Of a DNA stretch of 64,000 bases, positions 8,924 to 19,300 are shown in pieces. Made by a program: the position numbers and the translations under genes. The notes below the pieces were generated by a model, which did not search any database, was not told the origin of the DNA, and saw nothing but the letters and a program-made list of their open reading frames with translations. Within the stretch, counting starts at the first letter, position 1, and each line of letters opens with the position of its first letter. The DNA comes from Desulfobacteraceae bacterium RAAP-1 (GTDB lineage Bacteria; Desulfobacterota; Desulfobacteria; Desulfobacterales; Desulfatirhabdiaceae): the NCBI GenBank assembly GCA_001443525.1, contig LKPX01000011.1, forward strand, positions 1 to 64,000. The letters are read 5' to 3'.

Positions 8924-9037
8924 GTCAAGCATTGATGCCTTCGTAAAAAGTCGAATTTCGGACGACCTCGTAAAATGTTCGCAGGCAAGGCGTGCAAATC
9001 CGCAAGGGCGGACTTTTTACGAAGCCGTCAAGCATTG
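8924..9037. repeat. Family A repeat, internally deleted, with flanking direct repeats
   Basis: Inverted ends CTTCGTAAAAAGTC and GACTTTTTACGAAG bound a shortened, rearranged copy. The left end is followed by a second start-like block GACGACCTCGTAAAATG. The segment is flanked by the 11-bp direct repeat GTCAAGCATTG at 8924-8934 and 9027-9037, consistent with a target duplication or with nested insertion. It lies between hsp20 and lysC. Confidence 0.75.
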
Positions 9038-9083
9038 TGGTGGACAAACGTTTGAAACAGCATTTCGAATCGGAATAAAAAGA

Positions 9084-10301
9084 TTAGGGCTTGTCCAGGC
9101 CAAAGGCAGTGTGCAAGGTACGCACCGCCAACTCTGCATATTTTTCGGCAATAACACACGAGATACGAATTTCCGAGGTGCTGATCATCAGAATATTGAT
9201 GTTTTCGTCAGCAAGCGCCGCGAACATCAGACTGGCAACGCCGGAATGATTTTTCATGCCCACCCCAATAACTGATACTTTGGCAATATTGACGTCTCCG
9301 AGAACATCTTCAGCATGGATTTCCGAGGCTATCTCACGAGCAAGCGTCATGGCTTTTTCATAATCCGGCGTCGGAACAGTGAAGGTCAGATCATTGAATT
9401 TTCCGGAATGTCGATTCTGAATGATCATATCCACATTGATGCCGGCCGTAGCAAGAGGTGAAAAAATCTTAGCAGCAACTCCAGGCTGATCCGGTACCTT
9501 GATCAGGGTAATTCGGGCCTCTTTCTTGTTGACAGTCACGCTGGATACCACCAGACGCTCCATGCTCTTGTCTTCGTTCACCACCATGGTTCCTTCCTCC
9601 TCCGTAAATGACGATCTTACATGCACGGCAACATTGTATTTTTTAGCGAATTCAACAGATCTGATCTGAAGTACTTTAGCGCCTAGACTGGCCATTTCCA
9701 GCATTTCTTCATAAGAAATCCTGTCAATTTTACGGGCGGTGCTGCAGATATTGGGATCTGTCGTATAGACACCATTAACATCCGTATAAATTTCACAAAT
9801 ATCCGCCTTAATAGCTGCAGCAATAGCCACAGCGGATGTATCAGAACCACCGCGACCGAGCGTTGTAATATTCCCATTGGCATCACAGCCCTGAAACCCA
9901 GCAACCACTACGATCGTACGATTTGCCAGAAGTTCATTGATCCGGGTGGCGCCGATATCCATGATACGGGCGTTTCCAAAAGTGCAATCCGTAACGACTT
10001 CCGCCTGAAATCCCAGTAGGGACTGCGCGCGGTAGTCCATGGCGTTCAGGGTTATGGCCAGAAGCGCAGCCGTGGTTTGTTCCCCAGTAGCCAGTAGAAC
10101 ATCCAGCTCGCGTTTTTCAGGATAATGGGTTACCTGCTGCGCCATATCTATCAGGCCGTCGGTAATACCCGCCATGGCGGATAAGATCACCACAACATCG
10201 TTGCCCTGGTTGTAGGTGGCCACAACCCGATTGGCGACATTACGGATCCTCTCTAGGTTTGCAACCGATGTCCCACCATATTTCTGCACAATTAACGCCA
10301 T
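9084..10301 (-). CDS. lysC: Aspartate kinase
   Basis: A 405-residue monofunctional aspartokinase, first step of the lysine/threonine/methionine pathway. The catalytic domain begins with VQKYGGTSV and contains TTLGRGGSDTSAVA; two ACT domains follow at the C-terminus (ITLIKVPDQPGVAAKIF and VSVIGVGMKNHSGVAS) and should give feedback inhibition. ATG 10301 (MALIVQKYGG) is preceded by AAGGAGATG and fits the family better than a start six codons upstream. It follows tsaE, with a fragment of repeat A between them. No lysine riboswitch is visible in the short leader. Confidence 0.96.
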   Translation of the reverse strand: MALIVQKYGGTSVANLERIRNVANRVVATYNQGNDVVVILSAMAGITDGLIDMAQQVTHYPEKRELDVLLATGEQTTAALLAITLNAMDYRAQSLLGFQAEVVTDCTFGNARIMDIGATRINELLANRTIVVVAGFQGCDANGNITTLGRGGSDTSAVAIAAAIKADICEIYTDVNGVYTTDPNICSTARKIDRISYEEMLEMASLGAKVLQIRSVEFAKKYNVAVHVRSSFTEEEGTMVVNEDKSMERLVVSSVTVNKKEARITLIKVPDQPGVAAKIFSPLATAGINVDMIIQNRHSGKFNDLTFTVPTPDYEKAMTLAREIASEIHAEDVLGDVNIAKVSVIGVGMKNHSGVASLMFAALADENINILMISTSEIRISCVIAEKYAELAVRTLHTAFGLDKP

Positions 10302-10321
10302 AACATCTCCTTTAACCAACG

Positions 10322-10346
10322 TTGACGGCTTCGTAAAAAGTCCGCG
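10322..10346. repeat. Family A repeat end fragment
   Basis: TTGACGGCTTCGTAAAAAGTCC, one end of repeat A, lies between the tsaE stop codon and the lysC ribosome-binding site. The rest of the element is absent. Confidence 0.65.
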
Positions 10347-10814
10347 TCAAGATTCAAATTGAAACAAAAACTGCTCTGGCCGCTTCCCATGCGCCGAAAG
10401 ACTGATATTTCGGGTATCACCTCCGGTAATATCTATCCGGACGGATAGATGTTCCGGAAGAATGTCCGGCGGAATCCGCTCCGCCCATTCAATGGCAACC
10501 ACAGATATATTGGATTTCAGGATATCATACAGGCCGATATCATCGAAATCGATACTGGACAATCGATACAGATCAATATGTATCAGGGGTATCCGGCCAG
10601 GATATTCATTGATCAACGTATAGGACGGACTGGTAACGTAATATCCGTCCGGCACATGCAATCCTTTGGCAATACCTTGAATCAAAGCGGTTTTGCCGCT
10701 TCCAAGATCACCCGTCAATGCAATTACAAGCCCTTGAATGGCCAATTCTCCGATTTTCTGACCGATTCGGCTCGTTTCTTCATGATTTCTGGAAGCTATC
10801 GAAACTGAAGACAT
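10347..10814 (-). CDS. tsaE: tRNA t6A biosynthesis ATPase TsaE
   Basis: TsaE supports the TsaBCD complex in forming threonylcarbamoyl-adenosine at position 37 of tRNAs. The 155-residue protein has Walker A GDLGSGKT at 35-42 and the later family segments VTSPSYTLINEY, HIDLYRLSS and VAIEWAERIP. The start MSSVSIAS is 10 bp from the nnr stop; AGGAG lies about 13 nt upstream, a long spacing. It is cotranscribed with nnr. Confidence 0.93.
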   Translation of the reverse strand: MSSVSIASRNHEETSRIGQKIGELAIQGLVIALTGDLGSGKTALIQGIAKGLHVPDGYYVTSPSYTLINEYPGRIPLIHIDLYRLSSIDFDDIGLYDILKSNISVVAIEWAERIPPDILPEHLSVRIDITGGDTRNISLSAHGKRPEQFLFQFES

Positions 10815-10824
10815 TATGGATATC

Positions 10825-12393
10825 TCATTCTCCTGGGATTGTGGCAGACAGTATATTCCTGAACACCTGGGGAAGCATATCCGCAACTTCCGACGCCAAA
10901 AATCCGAAGGGGCCTCTGTCGCCGGAAATCATGTCCGCCGCCTTTCCATGGATATATACCCCTGCAGACGCCGCAGCCTCAGGCGACAGCCCCTGTGCCA
11001 GAAGTCCGGCAATCATACCGGTCAGAATATCACCCATACCGCCCGCAGCCATGCCAGGATTGCCTGTTGGATTAATATCCACTGTCCCATCCGGATGAGC
11101 GATAACGGTATGTGCGCCTTTTAAGACGATATGCACCCGATAGGTCCGCGCAAACCGTCTGGCATGCCCGATACGGTCTGCCTGAATATCCGAAACGTTA
11201 GCCCCTGTCAACCGGGACATTTCACCGGGGTGTGGCGTCAGAATGGCGGGGGCTTTCAAAGACTTTAAAACATCAAGATTATCGCAGACAGCGTTTAGTG
11301 CGTCCGCATCTATGACAACGGGAATGGTAATATCCTGAAGAATCCGCAGGATCAGTGCGCGGGTTTCCGGAAACATCCCTATTCCGGGCCCCATGGCCAG
11401 ACATTTTTTCCCCTGAAGACTTGCAGTGACAGTTTGCGCCATCATGGCATTCAGAAAGGTTTCGTGAGAATCACCCAACGGGAGCGTCATGGCTTCCGGA
11501 ATTCGGGACTGAATGATGGAATTGATGCCTCCAGGAATCCCCACCGTCACCAGACCGGCGCCAGACCGAAGTGCGCCAAGCCCCGCCAGAACCGCAGCAC
11601 CCGCTTTGCCGGTGGAGCCAACCAGTAGCAGCGCATGACCATGAGACCCCTTGTGACTGTCGGGATTTCGCGATGGCAGTACCGATGCGATGAACTTCAA
11701 GGTCAGAAGTCGGTGCGACGGTGCGGTACCCAAAACGATATGAGGAGGAATGCCGATATCCACAATTTTCAGCCGGCCGCTGAATTCAGCGCCGGGAAAC
11801 ATCATATGACCGATTTTAGCGCACCCAAAGGTGACTGTGGTATGCGCCCGGATGCATACGCCGCAGGGTCTGCCGGTATCTGCATTCAAACCGGAGGGGA
11901 TATCCACCGCCAGAACCGGACGCGATTGTGCATTGATAAAGTCGATGACATCTTTGTAAAGCCCGGTGACATCGGCATTGAGGCCGGTGCCTAGGAGTGC
12001 ATCCACCCAAACGTCACAGCATCGCATGTCTGGTTGTTCCCGCACAAACGCGGCGTTATCTATGATTTCAACTATCTGAATATTCAGTGGATGCAGCAGA
12101 TTCAGATTGGCTGCAGCATCTCCCTTGACCTGAGAGCTTTCCGCCAGCAGAAAAACCGTGACGGCAATGCCCGCACAAGACAGACAGCGGGCAATGACGA
12201 AGCCATCGCCACCGTTATTTCCCCTCCCGGCGGCAATGCCGACATGCTGCCTGCGAATATCCGGAAACGTTTCAATAAGAATATCCGCTGCGCTCCTGCC
12301 GGCGTTTTCCATCAACACTCTTCCAGGAAGTCCGAATGTTTCAATGGTAGTGCGGTCTATCTCTTGCATTTGCTGAGCAGTAACCAGGTACAT
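10825..12393 (-). CDS. nnr: Bifunctional NAD(P)H-hydrate epimerase/dehydratase
   Basis: This 522-residue enzyme repairs damaged NAD(P)H hydrates. The N-terminal YjeF epimerase domain (about 1-215) shows LPGRVLMENAGRSAADIL and GRGNNGGDGFVIAR. The C-terminal ADP-dependent dehydratase domain, a ribokinase-like fold, shows LVGSTGKAGAAVLAGLGALR, AILTPHPGEMSRLTG and the NPTGNPGMAAGGMGDILTGM motif near the end. The start MYLVTAQQM matches the family; upstream in-frame codons overlap ybeY and are not used. It lies 10 bp after ybeY. Confidence 0.94.
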   Translation of the reverse strand: MYLVTAQQMQEIDRTTIETFGLPGRVLMENAGRSAADILIETFPDIRRQHVGIAAGRGNNGGDGFVIARCLSCAGIAVTVFLLAESSQVKGDAAANLNLLHPLNIQIVEIIDNAAFVREQPDMRCCDVWVDALLGTGLNADVTGLYKDVIDFINAQSRPVLAVDIPSGLNADTGRPCGVCIRAHTTVTFGCAKIGHMMFPGAEFSGRLKIVDIGIPPHIVLGTAPSHRLLTLKFIASVLPSRNPDSHKGSHGHALLLVGSTGKAGAAVLAGLGALRSGAGLVTVGIPGGINSIIQSRIPEAMTLPLGDSHETFLNAMMAQTVTASLQGKKCLAMGPGIGMFPETRALILRILQDITIPVVIDADALNAVCDNLDVLKSLKAPAILTPHPGEMSRLTGANVSDIQADRIGHARRFARTYRVHIVLKGAHTVIAHPDGTVDINPTGNPGMAAGGMGDILTGMIAGLLAQGLSPEAAASAGVYIHGKAADMISGDRGPFGFLASEVADMLPQVFRNILSATIPGE

Positions 12394-12403
12394 GAATTTT
12401 CCC

Positions 12404-12877
12404 TTATTCCCATAAAAACCGGACTCCAGATTTTGGAACCGATTGCTGAACCCTCTCCAGTAAAGTTTTAGATCGAGCTTCCATTTTTTGGGTTTCATCC
12501 GGGCTGATTTCATGATGATAACCGGCCAGATGCAGCATTCCATGAATCAGAAGCTCTATCAGGCGTTGTCTCATGGAAATACCCGCCTGTATCGCTTCTT
12601 TTTCGGCGGTGTCTATGGAAATCACGACATCTCCAAGCAGAAATGGCGATACCTCGGTATATTCGCCTTCCTGCATGGGAAACGAAATGACGTTGGTAGG
12701 GCCTTCATGGTGCAGATATTCCTGATTGATGGCCGTTATCTGGATGTCGTTGACGATTACGAGCGACAGCTCGTGATCAGGATAGCCCAAGTCGTTTAAG
12801 ATGATCTGAGCCGTTTGTTCGAGGATCTTTCGGGGTATCTTTTTCCGGTTTTGCCGGTTGGTTATCAGAACGCCCAT
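12404..12877 (-). CDS. ybeY: Endoribonuclease YbeY
   Basis: A 157-residue zinc-dependent RNase involved in 16S rRNA 3' maturation and ribosome quality control. The family metal motif H-x3-H-x5-H is seen as HGMLHLAGYHH. NVISFP and LGDVVIS are further family stretches. The N-terminus (ITNRQNRKKI) aligns with the usual YbeY start even though it lies inside the preceding gene, so a 101-bp overlap with the HD-domain membrane protein appears real. It is in the phoH-HD-ybeY neighbourhood common in bacteria. Confidence 0.94.
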   Translation of the reverse strand: MGVLITNRQNRKKIPRKILEQTAQIILNDLGYPDHELSLVIVNDIQITAINQEYLHHEGPTNVISFPMQEGEYTEVSPFLLGDVVISIDTAEKEAIQAGISMRQRLIELLIHGMLHLAGYHHEISPDETQKMEARSKTLLERVQQSVPKSGVRFLWE

Positions 12878-15173
12878 CTTTTGCCTTTCCGTTGATCAAT
12901 ACCAGGGTGTCGCTGTATTCTATCCGGTGATGATGAATACCGTTAAGGATCTTGTTGAATGTTTTGGCAATGCAGTTCAGGTCTTTCAGTGTCAACTCGC
13001 AATTATCGAGCTGTCCATCCGAAAATACCTTGTTAATCAGTTTTTGAACCAGCCCCTGGATTCTGGCGGGAGTCGGATTGTCCAGTGTCCGGGATGCAGC
13101 CTCTACCACATCGGCCAGCATCAGAAGCCCTGCCTCACGGGTTTGGGGTTTGGGTCCGGGATACCGGTAATCATCCATCTGGATTTCTTTTTCGCCTTTG
13201 AGTAATTTGGCTTTTTCATAAAAAAAACTCATCAGACTGGTGCCGTGAGACTGCTGAATGGTATCCGCGATTTTCTGCCCTAGTTTATGTGTTTTCGCCA
13301 GTTCCACACCGTCCTTCACATGAGCGATCAGAATGCGGCGAGACATGGACGGCGCAAGCTTGTCGTGCTTGTTCTTACATCCCATTTGATTTTCGACAAA
13401 ATACAGGGGCTTTTTAACTTTGCCGATATCGTGATAATAACCGCAGACTTTGGCCATCAGGGGATTAGCCCCGATTTCGGAGGCCGCCGCTTCCACCATA
13501 GAGCCCACCACCACCGAGTGATGATAGGTACCCGGCGCCTCGATCATGAGTTTTCGCAGGATGGGGCAATCGAGATTGGAGAGCTCAAGAAGCTTGATGT
13601 CTGTTGTGAAATCAAAGGCAAGTTCGATCATCGGGGTCAAACCGGCGGCGATGATGCCGGAGCCTATACCTCCTATAAAAGCGAATACCCAGTTCCAAAG
13701 AAGCTCCAGCAAATAAAAATTGGGGCTTAGAAACGTGACGGCCGACGCCAGTCCGATGTTTAAAAGAGCGACCCGGATTCCGGCCTTGATAAATACCTTT
13801 CGTTCCCGGCAGTGTTGCATGCAATACGCCGCAGCAAGACCGCTCAGCAGAAAATAAACGAAAATATCGAATCGGTTCTGAAAAATAAACGCCGTTGCCA
13901 CAGAGATAATCAGTCCAAAGGCCGTTGCGACATTCAGCCCCATGAAAAGGCACACCGTCATGGAACCGGAGGCCATGGGAACGCCCAGCAGCATGGACGA
14001 CAAGTTAATGCCGGAGGATGTATTCTGGGCCAATGTTTCTGACAAGGTAACGGAAAATCGCGCCATCAGGAAGAACATGACGATAAGCGCAGACAAAAAC
14101 AGCAGGTTTCGGTTCAGATTTTCACGAGAGAGGCTTTTATTGAAATTGAGCAGCAAATAAATGATGATCAGCAAACAAACCATCGTCATGGCGGCGCCGA
14201 TCCCGATCGAGAGTTTCAGATGCTGCTTTTCCTGAGATCGAAGCGCATTGATCTTGACAAGCTGAGCAGACGTCACCCGTTCGCCTTCCCGAAGCAGCAT
14301 TTCACCCGCTTTGATCTTGTAGAGTACAGGCTTGACGCTGTCATAGGCTTTTTTGCGCCTTTCTTCTGTTTCCTTGCGGTTGAATGTGATATTGGGTTGA
14401 ATCAGTTCCTGCACAAAATCAACGATCAGGTTTCTGAGGTTGTAATTGATATCGTTCAGCATGGGGGCGCCGACCACGCGCACCATGGTTTTGGCCTGAT
14501 CCAGTTCATAAAATGATTTCAACCGGATGGCAACGCTTTCGGAGAGCGTTTCGATATCCCGGAGAATGATGCCCTTATCCGTTTCCCGCAACAGAACATC
14601 TTTATTGGCCACAACGCCATTAGCAAGTATGGTGGTCAGGATACGGACGATGAGGTCTTCGATGGATTTTGAGAATTGCTCTTTTTCAAGAATGCTGTAA
14701 GCGCCATCACTGACTGAAAAACCTATGGCTTCTTCAAATTTGGGTTTCAATTCTCCCATACGGTCACGAAGCGTTAACTTGCTGGCAGGCAGTGCAGACG
14801 CCGCTGTTCCGGGCGGTCTGGATGTCTCGGAGGTCTTCCCAAATTCAACGGCCCGACGGACAAGATCAAAAGCCTTTCTGACTTTCCGTGACAGGGACGA
14901 AGCAAGCGTTGAATCCAGATCATAAACCGCCAGCACCTCGTCCACGGCTTTGCGGCGGTTCAGTTCTGTGGCTTCCGCATCTTCAACCAGAAAATCCCTG
15001 GGCGCCTTGACATCTCTTTGCACCACATCTCCCAGTTTGTAGGAAATTTGCTCATGGATCAGGTTGGGATACAGCAATGTCAAAAAAACGGCGGTAATTC
15101 CAGATAACAGTATCCATTTGACAGAAGAGCTGGTATTCAGAAAAATAAGCAGTTTCCCTTTGAATTTTTCCAT
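12777..15173 (-). CDS. 7TM-HD membrane phosphodiesterase, PgpH/YqfF-like
   Basis: A 798-residue protein with one N-terminal membrane segment, a large extracytoplasmic region (about 45-310), a block of seven hydrophobic helices (about 320-500) and a C-terminal HD domain with HHSVVVGSMVEAAA and YYHDIGKVKKPLYFVENQ. In Gram-positive bacteria this architecture (PgpH) hydrolyses cyclic di-AMP; the same role here is inference. The stop lies 101 bp inside ybeY, so the last 33 residues (KDGRSDNQPAKPEK onward) are coded in a different frame over the ybeY N-terminus. It follows phoH by 1 bp. Confidence 0.9.
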   Translation of the reverse strand: MEKFKGKLLIFLNTSSSVKWILLSGITAVFLTLLYPNLIHEQISYKLGDVVQRDVKAPRDFLVEDAEATELNRRKAVDEVLAVYDLDSTLASSLSRKVRKAFDLVRRAVEFGKTSETSRPPGTAASALPASKLTLRDRMGELKPKFEEAIGFSVSDGAYSILEKEQFSKSIEDLIVRILTTILANGVVANKDVLLRETDKGIILRDIETLSESVAIRLKSFYELDQAKTMVRVVGAPMLNDINYNLRNLIVDFVQELIQPNITFNRKETEERRKKAYDSVKPVLYKIKAGEMLLREGERVTSAQLVKINALRSQEKQHLKLSIGIGAAMTMVCLLIIIYLLLNFNKSLSRENLNRNLLFLSALIVMFFLMARFSVTLSETLAQNTSSGINLSSMLLGVPMASGSMTVCLFMGLNVATAFGLIISVATAFIFQNRFDIFVYFLLSGLAAAYCMQHCRERKVFIKAGIRVALLNIGLASAVTFLSPNFYLLELLWNWVFAFIGGIGSGIIAAGLTPMIELAFDFTTDIKLLELSNLDCPILRKLMIEAPGTYHHSVVVGSMVEAAASEIGANPLMAKVCGYYHDIGKVKKPLYFVENQMGCKNKHDKLAPSMSRRILIAHVKDGVELAKTHKLGQKIADTIQQSHGTSLMSFFYEKAKLLKGEKEIQMDDYRYPGPKPQTREAGLLMLADVVEAASRTLDNPTPARIQGLVQKLINKVFSDGQLDNCELTLKDLNCIAKTFNKILNGIHHHRIEYSDTLVLINGKAKDGRSDNQPAKPEKDTPKDPRTNGSDHLKRLGLS

Positions 15174-15174
15174 G

Positions 15175-16158
15175 CTAGTGCGGCCTTTTAATCTCTACGT
15201 CTTCGTACGCCTTGATGATATCCTGCACCAGACGGTGCCGAACCACATCTTCCTTGCTGAAAAAAACAAACTGGATACCATTGATATTCTGAAGTATTTT
15301 TTTGGCTTCGATTAAACCGGAAGGCTTCTGGGAAGGCAGGTCAATTTGAGTGATATCCCCGGTAATAACGGCTTTGGCATTAAAACCGATACGGGTTAAA
15401 AACATTTTCATCTGCTCGGAAGTGGTATTTTGGGCCTCATCCAGGATAATGAACGCATCGTTGAGGGTTCGGCCCCTCATAAAAGCAATGGGCGCCACTT
15501 CAATAGCGCCCTGCTGGATAAGACTGGAGGCTTTTTCAAACCGCATCATATCATGCAATGCGTCATAGAGAGGTCTGAGGTAGGGATCCACTTTTTCAGA
15601 CAAATCTCCGGGCAAAAAGCCCAGCGCTTCGCCGGCTTCAACCGCAGGACGCGTCAGAATAATCCGCCGGATATTTCCTTTGGTAAGCTCCGATACTGCC
15701 ATTGCCATCGCCAGATAGGTCTTTCCGGTGCCTGCGGGGCCGATACCGAACACAATATCATGTGTCCGCATAGCGTCGATATAATCTTTTTGAGACTGGC
15801 TTTTAGGTGCGATAGGACGTTTCTGGGAGGTAATAAAAACCGTATCGAGAAAAATGTCTTTCAGTTTGGCGCTGTCATTGGAACTAAGAACCCGGACGGC
15901 ATAATCGATGTCCGACGGATATATGGCGTAACCTGTTATTATCAAATCGTAGAGCTGTTCAATGATATTACGCGCCAGCCCTTCGGCATGGGGTTCTCCC
16001 TGAATCATAACGGTATTGCCGCGGGTGTGAATTTTCACATCGAGGGAGTCTGCAATTTTATCCAGGTGAGCGTTGTGTTCCCCAAAAAGCTGTCTTGCCA
16101 GGTGAATATCCGGCAGGGTCAGATGATGGGGTGTTTCTATATGTGGTTCTGTTGACAT
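15175..16158 (-). CDS. phoH: PhoH-family ATPase (YbeZ)
   Basis: A 327-residue protein with an N-terminal KH-like part (IHTRGNTVMIQGEPHAEGLA) and the PhoH ATPase domain: Walker A GPAGTGKTYLAMAMAV and Walker B FIILDEAQNTT. YbeZ partners YbeY in RNA maturation in other bacteria. ATG 16158 (MSTEPHIE) is chosen; six more codons upstream come from a decayed repeat A copy. First gene of the run phoH, HD protein, ybeY, nnr, tsaE, lysC. Confidence 0.94.
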   Translation of the reverse strand: MSTEPHIETPHHLTLPDIHLARQLFGEHNAHLDKIADSLDVKIHTRGNTVMIQGEPHAEGLARNIIEQLYDLIITGYAIYPSDIDYAVRVLSSNDSAKLKDIFLDTVFITSQKRPIAPKSQSQKDYIDAMRTHDIVFGIGPAGTGKTYLAMAMAVSELTKGNIRRIILTRPAVEAGEALGFLPGDLSEKVDPYLRPLYDALHDMMRFEKASSLIQQGAIEVAPIAFMRGRTLNDAFIILDEAQNTTSEQMKMFLTRIGFNAKAVITGDITQIDLPSQKPSGLIEAKKILQNINGIQFVFFSKEDVVRHRLVQDIIKAYEDVEIKRPH

Positions 16159-16164
16159 GAAAAA

Positions 16165-16224
16165 TGACGACTCCAAAAAGCCTGCATGCAGCGTTTACGC
16201 TGCATCTCATTATCATTGCAGCAG
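16165..16224. repeat. Family A repeat remnant
   Basis: TGACGACTCCAAAAAGCCTG followed by a GCATGCAGCG block and TCATTATCATTGCAGCAG corresponds to the left half of repeat A with several changes. The right half is not recognisable. It forms part of the phoH leader. Confidence 0.5.
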
Positions 16225-16317
16225 TGATACTTATATCATATTGCGCCAGTCAAATGCAAACGGCAAATATCTGGTTTCAACACCTTCAATCTATCTGGAA
16301 AACAGGCATATTCTGCT

Positions 16318-19300
16318 TTAACAATCTGTATGCTTCCGGCGTGAAAACGCCCATCGGCCTATCCGGTTTTTCTGCTCCCTGATGAAATCAGCCAGGGAAG
16401 TGACACCGATACGCCGGGAAGTTCCCTTATCCAGAAAAATTTCTTCCAGTGATAAATGCGGATCGCTGACCGGATTTCTCAAATACTTCCGAATGGCTTC
16501 CAGGCGATCCACAATTTTTTTCTCCAGTTGGTCTTTTAAATATTTCTTGCGTTTAAGGATAATTTCCTTGTTGACGTCATATCCGTCGATCCCTCTGGAT
16601 TTTTTCAGTTTGTAGTCAATTCTGAGGGCGATAAGTTCCTGAAGCACGGCTTCATAGTCAGGTCCCAGCCACACGACTTCCGGCACCAGTTCCCCGAAGT
16701 TGGAAATTCCCAGAATATCCTTGTCCTGTTCCCAGTAATTAATCAGAAATTCCGGATCAAGGTCCTTGTAGTTCTGAAGAGGCATAAACATCCGCCGCAG
16801 ATACAAGAGCACGGTCTCCGCCTTTTTCTTGTGCCCGCCGATAATGACAGAACCGCCCACCTCCCCTTTTTTAACGCCCTTGGTCCATGGTGCTCCGGTA
16901 ATGCCAAAATCGTGATAGACAGGAATCTGCAGCAGTGCGGATAACGTGTTCAATGCCAGCGCATAGCCTGCAGATGGCCCTCCAACGTTGTATGAAGCGG
17001 AAAGGAGTTGGTGATGAATGGTATAATGATCCAGAAATTCTCCCAGAAGACGCGGAATACTGACTTTGGGATCCAGTTCCTGAAGATAGTTCTTCACCAT
17101 GGTCAGTGCTTCCTGCGCCGACTGCTGGGTCATCTGAACCGCCATATCCAGCTCTGCTGTCGCAGAACCTGAAGACACAGCGCCGGTGACCAGCACCTTT
17201 TCCGGAGAGAGGCTATAGGTGAGGCTGGTGGCAATGGGCAGTAAAACACCTGAAACGTCATTGGCGCCGACTCCGATGATAAAACCTACCTGAGGCTCCT
17301 GACTGAGTTCAGCTTCCAGAAATTCATCAAGCTGCACCTTGCCGATCTTGACCGGGCTGTGGGATATTTCCTGACGCGCGGAATTCAGGTGAGACGGCCT
17401 CAGAGGATAATCTGCAATCGAGACAACATGCTTGAGGATATCTATCAGATCGGAATAATGCGCCAAAAGCAGCGCGGGTTCCTTTTTTATGGAAGATCGC
17501 AGCAACTGGGGCGCATCCACCGCATCCAGTATGCCCATCAGCGATTTAAAATTGAATTTGACAAATTTATCTCTGATATCGTCACTGGACCGGGCAAGTT
17601 CACGGATCCGTTGAAGCACCTCATATTCTGTACCGCGGAGTGAACGGGCTTTCTCCACAAACGCCGAATAATCTGCCGGCGTGTTGCATATTCCCTTGGC
17701 CGCCTCGACGATGGCTTCTACCGAAAGCTCCGGCGACAGTGGTACATGCTTCAATGTCTGGTGGATAATATCCGTAATGTCCTTGTGGCGCAAATGGCCT
17801 GAAATTTCCATTACTTTTAGACGTTTGGAGCGCACCAGCGCGGGATCCAGAATATCGAGCCGATTGGTGGTCAGCGCCGTAAACACCCGGTTCATGGGAA
17901 CCTCACCGTCTATCAGGCTCAAAAACTTGTTGGTCAGTTTGTCGGAAGGTGAACCTCCGGAAGTGCTGCGACGGGGCGCCAGCGAATCGCCTTCATCGAA
18001 AAACACCAGGCAGGGCGCGATCATTTTGGCGATATCATATACTTTTTCCAGATTTTCCGCCGTCCCTTCCCAGGGATTCACCGGGTCCTGCAGTGCAGAG
18101 GCGCTGGTGGCGATATCATGAATATCGCTGTTTTCACTCAGCCAGGCCCTTACCAGAAATGTCTTGCCGCTTCCCGGAGGCCCGTTCAACACAACGCCTT
18201 TTTCATCGCTGACGCTGTAATACAGGCAATTATTGGCCATCTCCGAAAAAACGTCTTTGACTTTTCCCACATATTCATCCCACCGCACATGACGGTCCAT
18301 GCGATCCACCACTTTTTCAAACAGATCTCCGAAAGCGTTTTTAGCCACCAGCTCAAAGGCTTTGCGGACCAGCATGGCGTCATTCAGATACTCAGAGGTA
18401 AACCCGCCTTGAATTTCAATGATGGAATGCACCAGTTTTCGGACATACGCAGGCGTTATTTTCAGGGTTCTTTCCTGAAAAATGACAAATATTTTTTTAA
18501 CGGCGGCATGCACCTGCTCCGGCGCAATACAGCGGGCATTATGCAGACAGACATCATCCGGAGATTCCGTCACCACCACATCGTTGCGCAGAAGCTCCAG
18601 GCGCACCACCTCATACAGGTTCTCAGGATTTTTCCAGAATTCCGACAGGTCAACAATCTTCCCTTTTTCAACGAAACGGCGATAAATCGCCTGATCGAAT
18701 CGTTCGGGCTGATCTGTCGTTGCAATCAGAAGGCAGTCTCTCTGGCCATTGATAATCTCGTCCAGAACGATATTGGCGGTATCAATGAGCGTCCGCTGCT
18801 GACGCTCCGGCCCCGTATCTTTTCCGTCGGTTTTTCCAAAAGCGCTGTGCGCTTCCTCCACATGGCGAATACTCGTTTTCCGTGGATCGCCCAGAGCTTT
18901 TTTAAAATAATTGCCAGGCTCGCCGGCAAGAGATGTTTGATAGTCGTTGGGGGTGATCATGGCGTAATCCACCCAAACCCCCTGCTCCTCGAGCTGGGAA
19001 AGGCTTCGGCTGATCCGTTTTTTCAGTATCCGGTTGATCAGAGGCATTTTAGACAGCGATTTATTGAATGCAAGCTTCTTGCGTCTTGCAATTTCCGCAG
19101 CCAGTGTGGGATCCACCTGATCGATGGTTCTCCAGAAGGGTTCGTGGGACAGGACTTCTTCTTTCTTTTGCTCCAGATCTACTTCCGGCTGAACTTCATT
19201 GACAAAAATAACCTGTTCCAGCGTCTGACGCACCGTAGAAGTTTTTCCACTGCCACTTGGCCCCACAAAGAGAATCAGAGGCGCCTTGGGCGCCGAAGTG

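Noticed and set aside
10302-10346. Lysine riboswitch in front of lysC
   Set aside because: The leader is only 45 nt, about half of it a repeat A fragment; no room for the aptamer.
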